The notes: generated by a model from the letters alone, not told the origin. Positions 1-8,765 are shown, counted from the first letter of the stretch. The stretch is DNA of 64,000 nucleotides from Mucilaginibacter robiniae (GCF_012849215.1 NZ_CP051682.1:62001-126000), one strand, 5' to 3'. Translations and numbers: made by a program.

Positions 1-1128
1 TGCCAGCAAACGTTCACGTTGCAACTGCAAATCCGACAATCTTCCAATTAAATTGGTTAAAGTTGGGTCTGTGACCCCTAAAACAGCAGTGGTTTTATCC
101 AACCCTTGAGGCGAATTGATTTTACGCTCAATATTTTCTAATACATTCAGCTGAATATTCACATCATTCAGGCGATTAGTGTTGGATTGCATGTTCTCCA
201 AACTAATTTTGGAATCAGAAGTCAGATCTGTTAAACCTCTGCTGCTTTTAAAACCTTCTATACCCTGCTCTGCGCTGTTAAGCTGACGAGACAAGGAAGC
301 AACTCTTTGATCAAGAAACTTGATTGTGTTTTCTGTCTCCTTGTTTCTAGCTATAGTACCTAGTTGTTTATAATTAGTTAGTAATTGGTTCAGAATATCT
401 TTACCTCTTTCGGCTACATTATCATTGATGGCGAGTACAATAGTACTAGTTAGCTTGTTAGGTAAACTTACGTCAATGGCTTTTTGGTATCCGGCAGCTA
501 CCCCGTCAGGATCGGCAACAGAAATTTTAATAAGGGAACCGGAATATTTCAACACATCTTTTGTAGGCTCCAGTTTCCAGTCACCAAAGCTATTGGTGTA
601 AGTGTTGTTAAAAGATAGTTCCTGCTGACCTCCTGAAGGAGTCTTGATGTAAAACGAGCTTTTATCTTTAACGATGATATTAATATCCGGATTTTTGTAA
701 TTTCTGGTTGCTGAAAGCAAGATTAATTTAACAGGACTAGCTTTGTAAAGATCTGTTGAGTTAAGTTTAGTTTTCTTTTGATAAGAAATCCATAATTCTA
801 AGTCTTCCACCACTTTTTTGATAAGCTGGTTAGATTTTAATACCTCAACTTCGTTCTCAACACTCTTGTTAGAATTAATCAGGTCAATTTCCTGCAATGC
901 CGTTTTTTGATCAGGTGTTTTTTTATCGTTATTAATTATTAACGACGCCTTTATTTGGTACACAGGCTTTGTTAGTTTTAAATAAGCAAAACCTGCTGCT
1001 AATGCAACTACAATACCGATTAGGAAAAGAGGCCAATGAAACAAATATTTTGATACAATTCTTTTGACATCAATTGTGGGGCCGTTGCTTTGAATAAGCG
1101 CTTTGATTTGAGCTGAATTATTAGCCAT
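1..1128 (-). CDS. Wzz/GumC-type polysaccharide chain-length protein (partial, cut at left edge)
   Basis: The reading frame starts at the ATG at 1128 and runs off the left edge without a stop, so only the first 376 residues are visible. The product begins MANNSAQIKALIQSNGPT. A membrane segment follows at about residues 28-50 (FLIGIVVALAAGFAYLKL), then a long periplasmic part rich in coiled-coil-forming sequence. This is the layout of Wzz/GumC proteins, which set chain length and couple to a Wza export channel. The start lies 5 bases after the stop of the wza-like gene, so the two are almost certainly cotranscribed and translationally coupled. A C-terminal tyrosine kinase domain (BY-kinase) is possible but lies outside the window. 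Confidence 0.88.
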   Translation of the reverse strand, partial: MANNSAQIKALIQSNGPTIDVKRIVSKYLFHWPLFLIGIVVALAAGFAYLKLTKPVYQIKASLIINNDKKTPDQKTALQEIDLINSNKSVENEVEVLKSNQLIKKVVEDLELWISYQKKTKLNSTDLYKASPVKLILLSATRNYKNPDINIIVKDKSSFYIKTPSGGQQELSFNNTYTNSFGDWKLEPTKDVLKYSGSLIKISVADPDGVAAGYQKAIDVSLPNKLTSTIVLAINDNVAERGKDILNQLLTNYKQLGTIARNKETENTIKFLDQRVASLSRQLNSAEQGIEGFKSSRGLTDLTSDSKISLENMQSNTNRLNDVNIQLNVLENIERKINSPQGLDKTTAVLGVTDPTLTNLIGRLSDLQLQRERLLA

Positions 1129-1133
1129 TATGG

Positions 1134-1901
1134 TTAACGGTATAAATTTGAAAGAACGATTGCTATAATAGACAGACCAGAAAGTACCAGAGTTGCTATA
1201 CGGTAACCACGATCAACAGTGGCATATTTTGTACGGTCAGGCTGTACGTATATCTCGTCGTTATTTTTTAAATAGTAGTATGGTGAATCAAAAATCTTTT
1301 TAGAAGTAAGATCAATGTTAATGTACTTACGTTCGCCATTCTCTTCTCTAATCAGAATGATATTTTTACGCTTAGCGGTAATATTTAAATCGCCGGCCAT
1401 AGTAAGCGCCTGCGTAATAGTTGTCCTTTCGTTTTGTAAACTATATACGTTAGGGCGCAACACATCACCAAAAACACTTACATTCATATTGATGATACGA
1501 ACATTTACTACAGGATCTTTATAATAGGTGAGCAAAGTATCTCTTAATTTTGCTCGTAATTGAGATGTGGTTAACCCACTTACTTTCATTACGCCTACTA
1601 GCGGTAAGCTAATCATCCCCTGGTCATCAACCAAGTATCCTTTGTTAAGATAATCTTCCGGATTAGATGAACTAGCAACCGAAGGAAAATTAAATATAGC
1701 TGATGATTCAGGATTTCTGCTGCTCACAATGATGCTTAAAATATCTGCAGGCTTTATAGCAACAGGAGAATAATTATTAACTTTCTCTTGTGATGGTCGT
1801 GAACTATCTAAATCTTGGAAGTAAGGTATTTCTTTGTAAGATCCACACGAACTAAAAAGAAACATTACTAGAATACTAAAGAAAATACTTGTTTTATTCA
1901 T
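1134..1901 (-). CDS. Wza-like polysaccharide export lipoprotein
   Basis: This 255-residue protein has a lipoprotein signal with lipobox LFSSC near residue 19, a Poly_export (PF02563-type) domain at about residues 45-140, an SLBB-type beta-grasp region after it (VSVFGDVLRPNVYSL) and one C-terminal hydrophobic segment (IATLVLSGLSIIAIVLSNLY). It should form the outer-membrane export channel for exopolysaccharide and work with the Wzz-like protein encoded next. It is the first gene after a 300-nt leader that carries the conserved element at 2118-2142. The length and the C-terminal segment are usual for the short Bacteroidota Wza form. Confidence 0.92.
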   Translation of the reverse strand: MNKTSIFFSILVMFLFSSCGSYKEIPYFQDLDSSRPSQEKVNNYSPVAIKPADILSIIVSSRNPESSAIFNFPSVASSSNPEDYLNKGYLVDDQGMISLPLVGVMKVSGLTTSQLRAKLRDTLLTYYKDPVVNVRIINMNVSVFGDVLRPNVYSLQNERTTITQALTMAGDLNITAKRKNIILIREENGERKYINIDLTSKKIFDSPYYYLKNNDEIYVQPDRTKYATVDRGYRIATLVLSGLSIIAIVLSNLYR

Positions 1902-2010
1902 GAGTTAGAGTATTATATATATGACTTTGATTATACTTAAGGATTACTATTGTTTAAGCAACATTTATCTGTTTTTTACTTGGATTTATTCATCTATAAA
2001 CATTAGTTTG

Positions 2011-2086
2011 TAATCTACTTTTCTCGATTGTTTACTATAGAAGTATCATATTTTCAAACAATCATCTTTCAAAAGAAAGTAGATTA
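2011..2086 (-). other. two-tier stem-loop in wza leader
   Basis: An outer perfect 11-bp inverted repeat pairs 2011-2021 with 2076-2086 (TAATCTACTTT / AAAGTAGATTA). An inner 8-bp pair joins 2026-2033 with 2056-2063 (GATTGTTT / AAACAATC). It lies between the conserved leader element and the wza start. It could be an attenuator or pause structure. It has no clear U-tract, so calling it a terminator would be inference. Confidence 0.5.
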
Positions 2087-2117
2087 AATCGACCAAATAT
2101 CTTGTTAATCAGTAAAC

Positions 2118-2142
2118 AGCTTCGCCATTCCGCTTACATCGG
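2118..2142 (-). promoter_or_regulatory. conserved EPS leader element, copy 1
   Basis: This 25-base segment matches 7990-8014 at 24 of 25 positions. On the minus strand it begins CCGATGTAAGCGG and ends GGCGAAGCT. It lies about 70 nt downstream of the -7 box and about 215 nt before the wza start. Position and conservation are like the ops/JUMPstart elements that recruit RfaH-type NusG paralogues. The link to the UpxY-like gene at 9471 is inferred. Confidence 0.65.
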
Positions 2143-2212
2143 GCACTTTTTTTTTAACTTAATGATAAACTGCGTAAGCTTTTTAAACTCATAGTTATTT
2201 ACCATTTGATTA

Positions 2213-2243
2213 TAAATTTACGCCAAACTATTACCATCGCAAA
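2213..2243 (-). promoter_or_regulatory. predicted promoter of the wza unit
   Basis: On the minus strand TTTG (2240-2243) and TAAATTTA (2213-2220) are separated by 19 bases, close to the Bacteroidota consensus TTTG-N19-21-TAnnTTTG with one mismatch at the last base. The surrounding 170 bases align with the promoter region at 7990-8168. Confidence 0.6.
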
Positions 2244-2671
2244 ACAGAACACAGAAGTTGTGTACCCATTGTATAATTATGAGAAAATATAGTATATTGA
2301 ATTTTAAACACTGAGAAATAAGAGAAAGAACCAACAAAGTCATATCTCTTCAATAATCATATTACAATTACAAGGTTCCATATTAGTATATAAATCAGCG
2401 TTAAACAACAAAATCATATGCTTACATTGCAACATATCTAAAACATTCCTTACACACATTATTTTTTGAAAGGTTAAACCTTGTACACTTATTCTCATAA
2501 TGCTTTACTTGTAATACTCAGGTCCTAGATTGCCTTTCTCTAAACTTTAACTGAAATACGTATGTACTGAATGCTTATTAAAAGATAAGCCTAACGGCAT
2601 AAGTTCTTTGTTAAAACTATAGTATGTCAAATGCTTTTTGTAGGTATTTAAAAGATTTTAGCATCATACAT

Positions 2672-2706
2672 AAAATGCCTATTAGGTTAATCCTAATAGG
2701 CATTTT
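2672..2706 (-). terminator. hairpin terminator of EPS unit A, overlapping the gene end
   Basis: Perfect 15-bp arms (AAAATGCCTATTAGG at 2672-2686 and its complement at 2692-2706) enclose a 5-nt loop. On the minus strand the stem is followed by a short T-rich end within the arm (GCATTTT). One arm contains the last codons and stop of the sugar transferase gene (stop at 2693-2695), so termination signal and coding end overlap. Confidence 0.7.
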
Positions 2707-4066
2707 CTTCACCATTAATGATGTTAGCAACAGTTAAGTATATAATCTTTACATCCAGCGTAACGGACCAGTTATCTAAATACCACAAATCATAATCAAC
2801 CCTTTTCTTCATTTGTGGTATTTCTTTAGTCTCACCCCTATAACCATTAACCTGAGCCCATCCGGTTATACCTGGTTTTAAGTAGTGGCGAGCCATATAC
2901 CGGTCAATCAAATTTCGATACTGTTCTGTATGCTTTAACATGTGTGGCCTCGGCCCTACCACACTCATATCACCCAAAAAAACATTAAAGAATTGCGGAA
3001 GCTCATCCAAGCTTGATTTTCGTAAAAACCGGCCAAAAGGTGTAATACGATCATCGTTTTTACTGGCTTGCTTCTGATCGGCAGTTTGGTTTACACGCAT
3101 GCTCCTAAATTTGTAGCACCAGAATTCGTCATTGTTTCTGCCGCTACGCAATTGTTTAAACAATACGGGCCCCGGACTTTGGCATTTAATAATAAGCGCC
3201 AGTATAGGATATAGCCAACTTAATATGAAAATAATTACCATACTGCTAAACACTAAATCAAACAACCTTTTTATAAAACGACTCTGCATCTCTTCAATCC
3301 GAGCCGCATGAGGATTTATTGCCGAAAGTGTATTTTTGGTAAAAGAGTAACTATAATCAGGCACCAAGCATAATCTTATGCATTGATTATGCGCTTCTTT
3401 AATGAGTTCTTCTATGTCAGCCATCCTCCTGTCGGGCGTTAGGGCAACATATACTTCATTTATTCCATTGTCAGCAGCTTTTCTGATTTGCTCCCGAGTA
3501 TCTGCCAAACTTACTGGCGTTTCGTCCATCATTAAGCATTCATGCTCATCTAAAAAACGATTCAAGTTGTATTTGGCATTTTTGCTTTTTAAAAAGCTAG
3601 CAAGCTGTGCACTGTTTGGTGTTATACCCAACAGTGCAATAGGCTTCTTAAACTTAAACCGTTGTTTTAATAATGGTTCTACTATATGGTAACTCAGCTG
3701 GCTAAATATCAAATGTAAGTTTAACAGCAAGCAAAGCAGAAGCAAAAAGAGGTAAACTGCCTGTAATTGGTTAGTCATTAAAATAATGGTACCTAACCAC
3801 AATACATGCATCACACCGCACTTCCACCGTAAGGCAAAAAGCGTTTTTGAGCTAAATACTGTTTTTTTATGATATAAGTGTAAACAGCTTGCGCTTATTA
3901 CCCATAGTAAGTTGTTAGCAATTAGTAGTTGTAAATAGTTTGTTAGTACAAAATGGTGTTGTATTTGGCTAGTAAAATAATAAGCCATCAAAAAGACTAT
4001 GTTTATACATACAAAATCAACACCACCCAGTACAAATCGTAACGTGTATAAATAACGGTTTTGCAT
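2693..4066 (-). CDS. exopolysaccharide polyprenyl-phosphate sugar-1-phosphate transferase (WbaP/WcaJ type)
   Basis: The 457-residue protein has four to five hydrophobic segments in residues 1-130, a nucleotide-binding-like middle region, another membrane segment at about 270-295 (LVFSSMVIIFILSWLYPILA) and the C-terminal bacterial sugar transferase domain (PF02397 type). Family motifs are visible: KRLFDLVFSS, SPGPVLFKQLRSG, KFRSM, SSLDELPQFFNVFLGDMS, VGPRP and PGITGWAQVNG. It should transfer a sugar 1-phosphate to undecaprenyl phosphate and so begin repeat-unit synthesis at the inner membrane. It is the last gene of unit A, and its stop lies inside the terminator hairpin. The sugar, glucose or galactose, cannot be told from sequence. 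Confidence 0.93.
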   Translation of the reverse strand: MQNRYLYTLRFVLGGVDFVCINIVFLMAYYFTSQIQHHFVLTNYLQLLIANNLLWVISASCLHLYHKKTVFSSKTLFALRWKCGVMHVLWLGTIILMTNQLQAVYLFLLLLCLLLNLHLIFSQLSYHIVEPLLKQRFKFKKPIALLGITPNSAQLASFLKSKNAKYNLNRFLDEHECLMMDETPVSLADTREQIRKAADNGINEVYVALTPDRRMADIEELIKEAHNQCIRLCLVPDYSYSFTKNTLSAINPHAARIEEMQSRFIKRLFDLVFSSMVIIFILSWLYPILALIIKCQSPGPVLFKQLRSGRNNDEFWCYKFRSMRVNQTADQKQASKNDDRITPFGRFLRKSSLDELPQFFNVFLGDMSVVGPRPHMLKHTEQYRNLIDRYMARHYLKPGITGWAQVNGYRGETKEIPQMKKRVDYDLWYLDNWSVTLDVKIIYLTVANIINGEENAY

Positions 4067-4143
4067 AGTAGTAGATAATTAACGTAGGTTTAAACCAGCT
4101 CTCTTAATATAGATCAGGTACCATCAGCGTACATTAAGCTTTA

Positions 4144-5094
4144 TTAAGCAGGCAAATCCTCTTTTTCCTTTTGTTTAAGGAGGAAGTCCTGGTAAGCGAG
4201 TTGGATGCCTTGCGGCAGTTCAATGGTGTGGTGCCAGCCCCATTCATGCAGCTTAGACACGTCCATGAGCTTACGCGGGGCACCATCAGGCTTGCTGGTA
4301 TCCAAACTGATCGAGCCCTCATAGCCCACCACCTGACTCACTAACTCGGCCAGCTCCCGAATGCTGATATCCTCGCCCGTGCCGATGTTTACCAGTCCCG
4401 GCTCATTGTAGTGCTCCATCAGGTAATAACAAGCAGCTGCCAGATCATCGGCAAACAAAAACTCTCTGCGCGGTGTACCCGTACCCCAAATTACCACTTC
4501 TTGCAGCCCCTGCTCTTTGGCTTCATGAAACCTTCTGATCATCGCCGGCAGTACATGCGAGTTCTGCGGATGGTAGTTGTCATTATAGCCATACAAGTTG
4601 GTGGGCATCACTGAGATGTAGTTACACCCGTACTGTGCCCGGTAAGCATCGCACAGCTTAATGCCGGCAATCTTGGCAATGGCATACGGCTCGTTGGTTT
4701 CCTCCAACAGGCCCGTCAGCAGATACGCTTCTTTGAGCGGCTGCGGGGCTAACTTGGGGTAAATGCAGCTCGAACCTAAAAACATCAGCTTTTTGACGCC
4801 TTGCAGATACGAGGCATGAATGATGTTGTTTTGAATCTGCAAGTTGTCATACAAGAACTCGCCCCGGTAGGTGTTGTTGGCCACAATGCCGCCCACCTTG
4901 GCCGCAGCCAAAAACACGTACTCGGGCTGCTCGCGGGCAAAAAAGTCCTGCACCTGCTGCTGGTTTCTTAAGTCCAGCTCTGAGGAGGTGCGTGTAATAA
5001 GGTGTTGGTAGCCCTCGGCCTGCAGCTTGCGCACAATAGCCGAGCCGACCATGCCGCGATGTCCGGCAATGTATATCTTTGCTCCTTTTTCCAT
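4144..5094 (-). CDS. fcl: GDP-L-fucose synthase
   Basis: This 316-residue short-chain dehydrogenase has the N-terminal NADP-binding glycine motif ([11 protein letters not shown]), the conserved LGSSCIYP segment and the YxxxK catalytic pair in [11 protein letters not shown]. It epimerises and reduces GDP-4-keto-6-deoxy-mannose to GDP-L-fucose. The preceding gene encodes the enzyme that makes that substrate, with 55 bases between them. The DNA is clearly richer in G+C than its neighbours: hand count of the line at 4921-4980 gives 35 of 60, against 21 of 60 for 6661-6720. That suggests a separate origin for the gmd-fcl pair. Confidence 0.95.
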   Translation of the reverse strand: MEKGAKIYIAGHRGMVGSAIVRKLQAEGYQHLITRTSSELDLRNQQQVQDFFAREQPEYVFLAAAKVGGIVANNTYRGEFLYDNLQIQNNIIHASYLQGVKKLMFLGSSCIYPKLAPQPLKEAYLLTGLLEETNEPYAIAKIAGIKLCDAYRAQYGCNYISVMPTNLYGYNDNYHPQNSHVLPAMIRRFHEAKEQGLQEVVIWGTGTPRREFLFADDLAAACYYLMEHYNEPGLVNIGTGEDISIRELAELVSQVVGYEGSISLDTSKPDGAPRKLMDVSKLHEWGWHHTIELPQGIQLAYQDFLLKQKEKEDLPA

Positions 5095-5149
5095 AGCTTG
5101 GTATCTAACGCTTTAACGTGAGTGGAATAGTGACTAAAAAAAGGATAGC

Positions 5150-6262
5150 TTATTCGTACTGGTTTTTGATCTTGTAGCCGGAATCCTTCAGCAGCTTTTC
5201 TTTCTGGAACAGCTCCACATCGGCATCTACCATCTCGCTTACCAACGCTTGCAGGTCATACTTTGGCTTCCAGCCCAGCTGGGTTTGGGATTTGGTCGGA
5301 TCACCAATCAGCAAATCCACTTCGGTTGGGCGGAAGTACTTAGGATCTACCGCAACCACTTCGGTGCCTTCTTCTATCTGGTAGTCCGGGTTAGTGCAGC
5401 TTACTACATAGCCTTTCTCGCTCGCACCTTCGCCGCGGAAGGTCACCTCGATGCCAACGCGCTCAAAAGCTAGGCGGACAAACTCCCGTACACGGGTGGT
5501 CACACCGGTGGCAATCACGAAGTCTTCGGGTTTCTCTTGTTGCAGGATCAGATACATGGCCTCTACATAGTCTTTGGCATGTCCCCAGTCGCGCTGTGCA
5601 TCCAAGTTGCCCAAGTATAGCTTATCTTGTAAGCCCATAGCAATCTTCGCTACCGCACGGGTGATCTTACGGGTCACGAAGGTTTCGCCACGCAGCGGGC
5701 TTTCGTGGTTAAACAAAATACCATTGCAAGCATACATGTTGTAAGCTTCCCGATAATTCACAGTAATCCAGTAGCCGTACAGCTTAGCTACGGCATAAGG
5801 CGAACGCGGGTAGAACGGCGTAGTTTCGGATTGTGGCACGGCCTGCACCAGTCCGTATAGCTCCGAGGTAGAAGCCTGATAGATGCGGGTCTTTTCCGTT
5901 AAGCCCAATAGGCGTACCGCTTCCAGGATGCGCAGCGTACCGATACCATCGGCATTGGCGGTGTACTCCGGCGTATCAAAGCTTACCTTCACGTGCGACA
6001 TGGCACCCAGGTTATAGATCTCATCGGGTTGTACCTGCTGAATAATGCGGATCAGATTGGTCGAGTCGGACAGATCCCCAAAGTGCAGCACCATGCGCGG
6101 GTTACCCTCATGCGGATCCTGGTACAAGTGGTCAATGCGGTCGGTGTTGAACAAAGAAGACCTACGCTTGATGCCATGCACCTCATAGCCCTTTTCCAAT
6201 AACAACTCCGTTAAGTAGGCCCCATCCTGACCCGTGATCCCGGTAACTATCGCTTTTTTCAT
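5150..6262 (-). CDS. gmd: GDP-mannose 4,6-dehydratase
   Basis: The 370-residue protein starts with the Rossmann motif [18 protein letters not shown] and has the catalytic region QASTSELYG and the YxxxK motif in [15 protein letters not shown]. The segment [16 protein letters not shown] is typical of GMD. It converts GDP-D-mannose to GDP-4-keto-6-deoxy-D-mannose, the precursor of GDP-L-fucose made by the next gene. Its length is normal for the family. Like fcl it is unusually G+C-rich for this window. It implies that the polymer contains fucose or another 6-deoxyhexose made from the same intermediate. Confidence 0.96.
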   Translation of the reverse strand: MKKAIVTGITGQDGAYLTELLLEKGYEVHGIKRRSSLFNTDRIDHLYQDPHEGNPRMVLHFGDLSDSTNLIRIIQQVQPDEIYNLGAMSHVKVSFDTPEYTANADGIGTLRILEAVRLLGLTEKTRIYQASTSELYGLVQAVPQSETTPFYPRSPYAVAKLYGYWITVNYREAYNMYACNGILFNHESPLRGETFVTRKITRAVAKIAMGLQDKLYLGNLDAQRDWGHAKDYVEAMYLILQQEKPEDFVIATGVTTRVREFVRLAFERVGIEVTFRGEGASEKGYVVSCTNPDYQIEEGTEVVAVDPKYFRPTEVDLLIGDPTKSQTQLGWKPKYDLQALVSEMVDADVELFQKEKLLKDSGYKIKNQYE

Positions 6263-6393
6263 CGTCTAATATTTTAATGTGAATGATTTAAATTATTAAT
6301 ATGTGTTTTGTAAGTTGAATATAAAATCTGTTAAGCTTTTCAAGTTGATGCTATCAAAGCTTGAAGTAACTGTTTAATGATTTATTAAGTTAG

Positions 6394-7134
6394 TTATGGA
6401 TTAGACTTGAACGTTTGTTTGGTTTTATTTTTAACCAGCAACATAACAAATGCAGGCCCATAATATAGGTATCGCTTCCACATACGTTTAGGTTCAGCTA
6501 CCAGCCTACCTAACCACTCCAATCCAAATCTGATCCATATACTTGGTGGCCGCTCAATAGTACCTGCATAGAAATCAAACACAGCACCTATTGATCCGAT
6601 TACTTTAGTATTTAATAAAGCTTTATGAGCATGAATCCATTTTTCTTGCTTTGGTGCAGTCATTCCAATAAACAATACATCGGGCTGAAAATTATTAACG
6701 GCTGCAATCATATCATTGCTATCTTGCTCCGTAAATTCAGGTTTGTAAGGCGGAGAATACGTTTCAACTCTGATGTTAGGGTATTCTTCTTTTATACGCT
6801 CCCTGATTTTAGATAATGTATTTTCGGATGACCCCAGGTAAAAGCAAGAACCAGATTGTTCGTTCATCTTTTCCAGCATATAATGATGAAAATCAGCACC
6901 AGCAATCTTTTTAATATTCTGACGATTTAGAAAGCTAGATGCCACCGTAATGCCAACACCATCAGGCAGCAACACATCAGACTCCATTAAAGCAGCTTTA
7001 AAAGTTTCATCTTTTTCGGCCATACAATAAGAGTACTGATTAATTGTATTAACTACAGTTTTTTTATGAAGAGAAATATCTATTAGGGAACCATTAAACA
7101 AAGGATATCCCATACAAACTGTGGTTGAGTTCAT
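6394..7134 (-). CDS. WecG/TagA/CpsF family glycosyltransferase
   Basis: The 246-residue protein matches the WecG/TagA/CpsF family (GT26). It has the conserved DGVG motif after LMESDVLLP, a GADF segment, PDVLFIGMTAPKQEKWI and the closing region IGSIGAVFDFYAGTIERPP followed by GLEWLGRLVAEPKRMWKRY. These enzymes add a sugar, often a HexNAc or mannosaminuronate, to a lipid-linked intermediate at the membrane. It lies between the truncated GT4 gene and gmd and is back in the AT-rich composition typical of the window. The donor and acceptor cannot be read from the sequence. Confidence 0.92.
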   Translation of the reverse strand: MNSTTVCMGYPLFNGSLIDISLHKKTVVNTINQYSYCMAEKDETFKAALMESDVLLPDGVGITVASSFLNRQNIKKIAGADFHHYMLEKMNEQSGSCFYLGSSENTLSKIRERIKEEYPNIRVETYSPPYKPEFTEQDSNDMIAAVNNFQPDVLFIGMTAPKQEKWIHAHKALLNTKVIGSIGAVFDFYAGTIERPPSIWIRFGLEWLGRLVAEPKRMWKRYLYYGPAFVMLLVKNKTKQTFKSNP

Positions 7135-7255
7135 AGCAACTATTTTTTAGATGAAAACTGTTATGTGAAAATGAATATCGTTATAAGGTATGGCTCTTCA
7201 CTAAAGTCACGAATATTTAGTAGCCGATATCTTTAAGATATAGTATGTGCAACTT

Positions 7256-7813
7256 TTATGCACTTAAAGCTTGTTGTTTATATATATTAAGGTACTGATT
7301 AAACACACGGTCTGAAAAGAGTTGCACAGCAACTTCACGAGCCTTATTCGAAACTTGTTGATGATAATTAGGTAAAGCAAGATGTAACAATGCTAGCGTA
7401 ATCTCATTTACTTTTTTAACATTAACCAATTCTCCACCTCCGTTTTTCAGCACTGATGAAACTTCTCCTCTGTGCTTGCCGGCAATTACTGGTACCCCCA
7501 AGGCCATGGCCTCGATTAATGCTGTCGGACATGGTTTTTCTAAAGAGGTGTGTAAAAATACTTTTGCAGAATTTAAAGCTATTTTTAATTCATAGCTTGA
7601 CACTTCACCATGAAAATAAATAGGAGCTTGAATGTTGCTTTTTTTACACCAAAGATCAACATCCTGACCAACGCCGCAACCCGCACCATATAAATGCAAT
7701 TGAGCAGATGGCTGATAATTATTAAAAGCTATAAATGCTTCTATCCCTCTAGCTATATCACCGTGCTTGTAAAAACCTTCATTAATCATGATAACATTAA
7801 TCTGTGTATCCAT
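7256..7813 (-). pseudogene. truncated GT4 glycosyltransferase (C-terminal domain only)
   Basis: The 185-residue frame covers only the C-terminal nucleotide-sugar-binding half of a GT4/GT-B glycosyltransferase. It has YKHGDIARGIEAF, LHLYGAGCG, IYFHGEVSSYELKIAL and the donor-binding EX7E-type stretch SLEKPCPTALIEAMALG. Full-length GT4 enzymes have about 350-400 residues with an N-terminal acceptor domain, which is missing. A stop codon lies in frame a few codons before the ATG at 7813, so the frame does not extend upstream. It is the first gene after an intact promoter and leader. It is most simply a remnant after deletion, although a short functional protein cannot be excluded. Confidence 0.7.
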
Positions 7814-7989
7814 TCGTGTCTGATTAAGCTATTGTTATATTATGTACTTCTGAAACCTTTGCCTCATTATTAAGTAGCTTAGCCTTGACAATGCGAGAGG
7901 CATGCTACATGATAATGAATCCTCATACATTAAATATTTAATGCAGATAAAAGGCTAACTCAAACTTCAAACAGGTTACTGTGAAATAT

Positions 7990-8014
7990 AGCTTCGCCAT
8001 TCCGGTTACATCGG
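7990..8014 (-). promoter_or_regulatory. conserved EPS leader element, copy 2
   Basis: This is the second copy of the 25-nt element, differing at one base from 2118-2142. On the minus strand it begins CCGATGTAACCGG. It lies 78 bases downstream of the -7 box at 8092-8099 and about 180 nt before the ATG at 7813. The same order of blocks (element, -7 box, CAGAnGTTGTG block) occurs in both leaders. Confidence 0.65.
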
Positions 8015-8091
8015 TATTCATTTTCAAAAGAGATTTACAATATTCTTTTGCCTATATATTTATAAGTGAATATTATGATTAACTCTTATGA

Positions 8092-8126
8092 CAAATTTAC
8101 GTTAGGACCGTAATAATAAAAACAAA
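8092..8126 (-). promoter_or_regulatory. predicted promoter of EPS unit A
   Basis: The minus strand has TAAATTTG at 8092-8099, an exact match to the Bacteroidota -7 box TAnnTTTG. A TTTG at 8123-8126 is 23 bases upstream, which is longer than the usual 19-21, so the -33 assignment is uncertain. The wider region aligns with the wza promoter region. Confidence 0.55.
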
Positions 8127-8737
8127 TACCAGATGTTGTGCAGTAAATGTAAATTTATGTGAAATAAGCACCAGGATAGACTGTATTAGTAGCTTACAGC
8201 CGCTTTTACATGTGAATAAATGCACATTCAGCTATAAGCAACAACTTGATAAATGATACATTTTTTAAATGAAAAAAGCTTTTTTTGCCAATACTTTCAT
8301 TAAAATACAGGTTTTGCTAATAATATTAAAATCTATTTTTTCCCTTTAGAAACAATTAAAATGACTAAAAATGGATATATTTTTATGCAATCCATTGCAC
8401 AGTAAACAAGTTTACCCATTTAGCAATCTATTCTAAACGTATAAATAATATATACTTCATCGTGTAGTACTTATATCCATAATAAGAGCCTACAATTAGG
8501 AACTATTAATTTATTAACCTTAATACATTCTCTATAAACACACATCTATTAGAAGCATATTTTTAAGAGAAGATTTGCATTATTTAACAACTAAACTATA
8601 AGGGAGGCGATTAAATTTGGCATCAGTAAATTAGTACCATACAATTACTATATAGATCAACCAGGCAGAGCGTTAACATTGCTACAACTAGAAGCCTTGA
8701 ATGGTATAAAACATGTTTAATGACACTTACAACATTT

Positions 8738-8765
8738 AAGATAAACAATGCGCATTGTTTATCTT
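8738..8765. repeat. 28-bp perfect palindrome
   Basis: The half-site AAGATAAACAATGC is followed directly by its exact complement, giving 28 symmetric bases with no loop. There is no T-tract, so it is unlikely to be a terminator. Perfect dyads of this size usually bind a symmetric dimer, for example a transcription regulator; the 11-6-11 layout also resembles a recombinase core site. No function can be assigned from sequence. Confidence 0.6.

Larger units (their letters stand above)
1902..2692. other. gene-free promoter/leader region of the wza transcription unit
   Basis: I find no credible gene in these 790 bases. Read leftward they contain, in order, the end of the unit A terminator (2672-2706), about 380 bases of AT-rich sequence with nothing I can name, a promoter (2213-2243), the 25-nt element (2118-2142), a two-tier stem-loop (2011-2086) and then the wza start at 1901. 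The untranslated leader would be about 300 nt long. Confidence 0.6.

Noticed and set aside
4134..4322. open frame over the 3' end of fcl
   Set aside because: It is a shadow of the real fcl frame and not protein-like.
8601..8720. 39-codon open stretch on the plus strand ending in LTLLQLEALNGIKHV
   Set aside because: It reads like protein but is short, has no start and no recognisable family; in AT-rich DNA of this length it can be chance.
8738..8765. 28-bp palindrome as the chromosomal dif site
   Set aside because: The length and 11-6-11 division fit, but the arms do not resemble known XerC/XerD half-sites, and dif sites are not perfectly symmetric.
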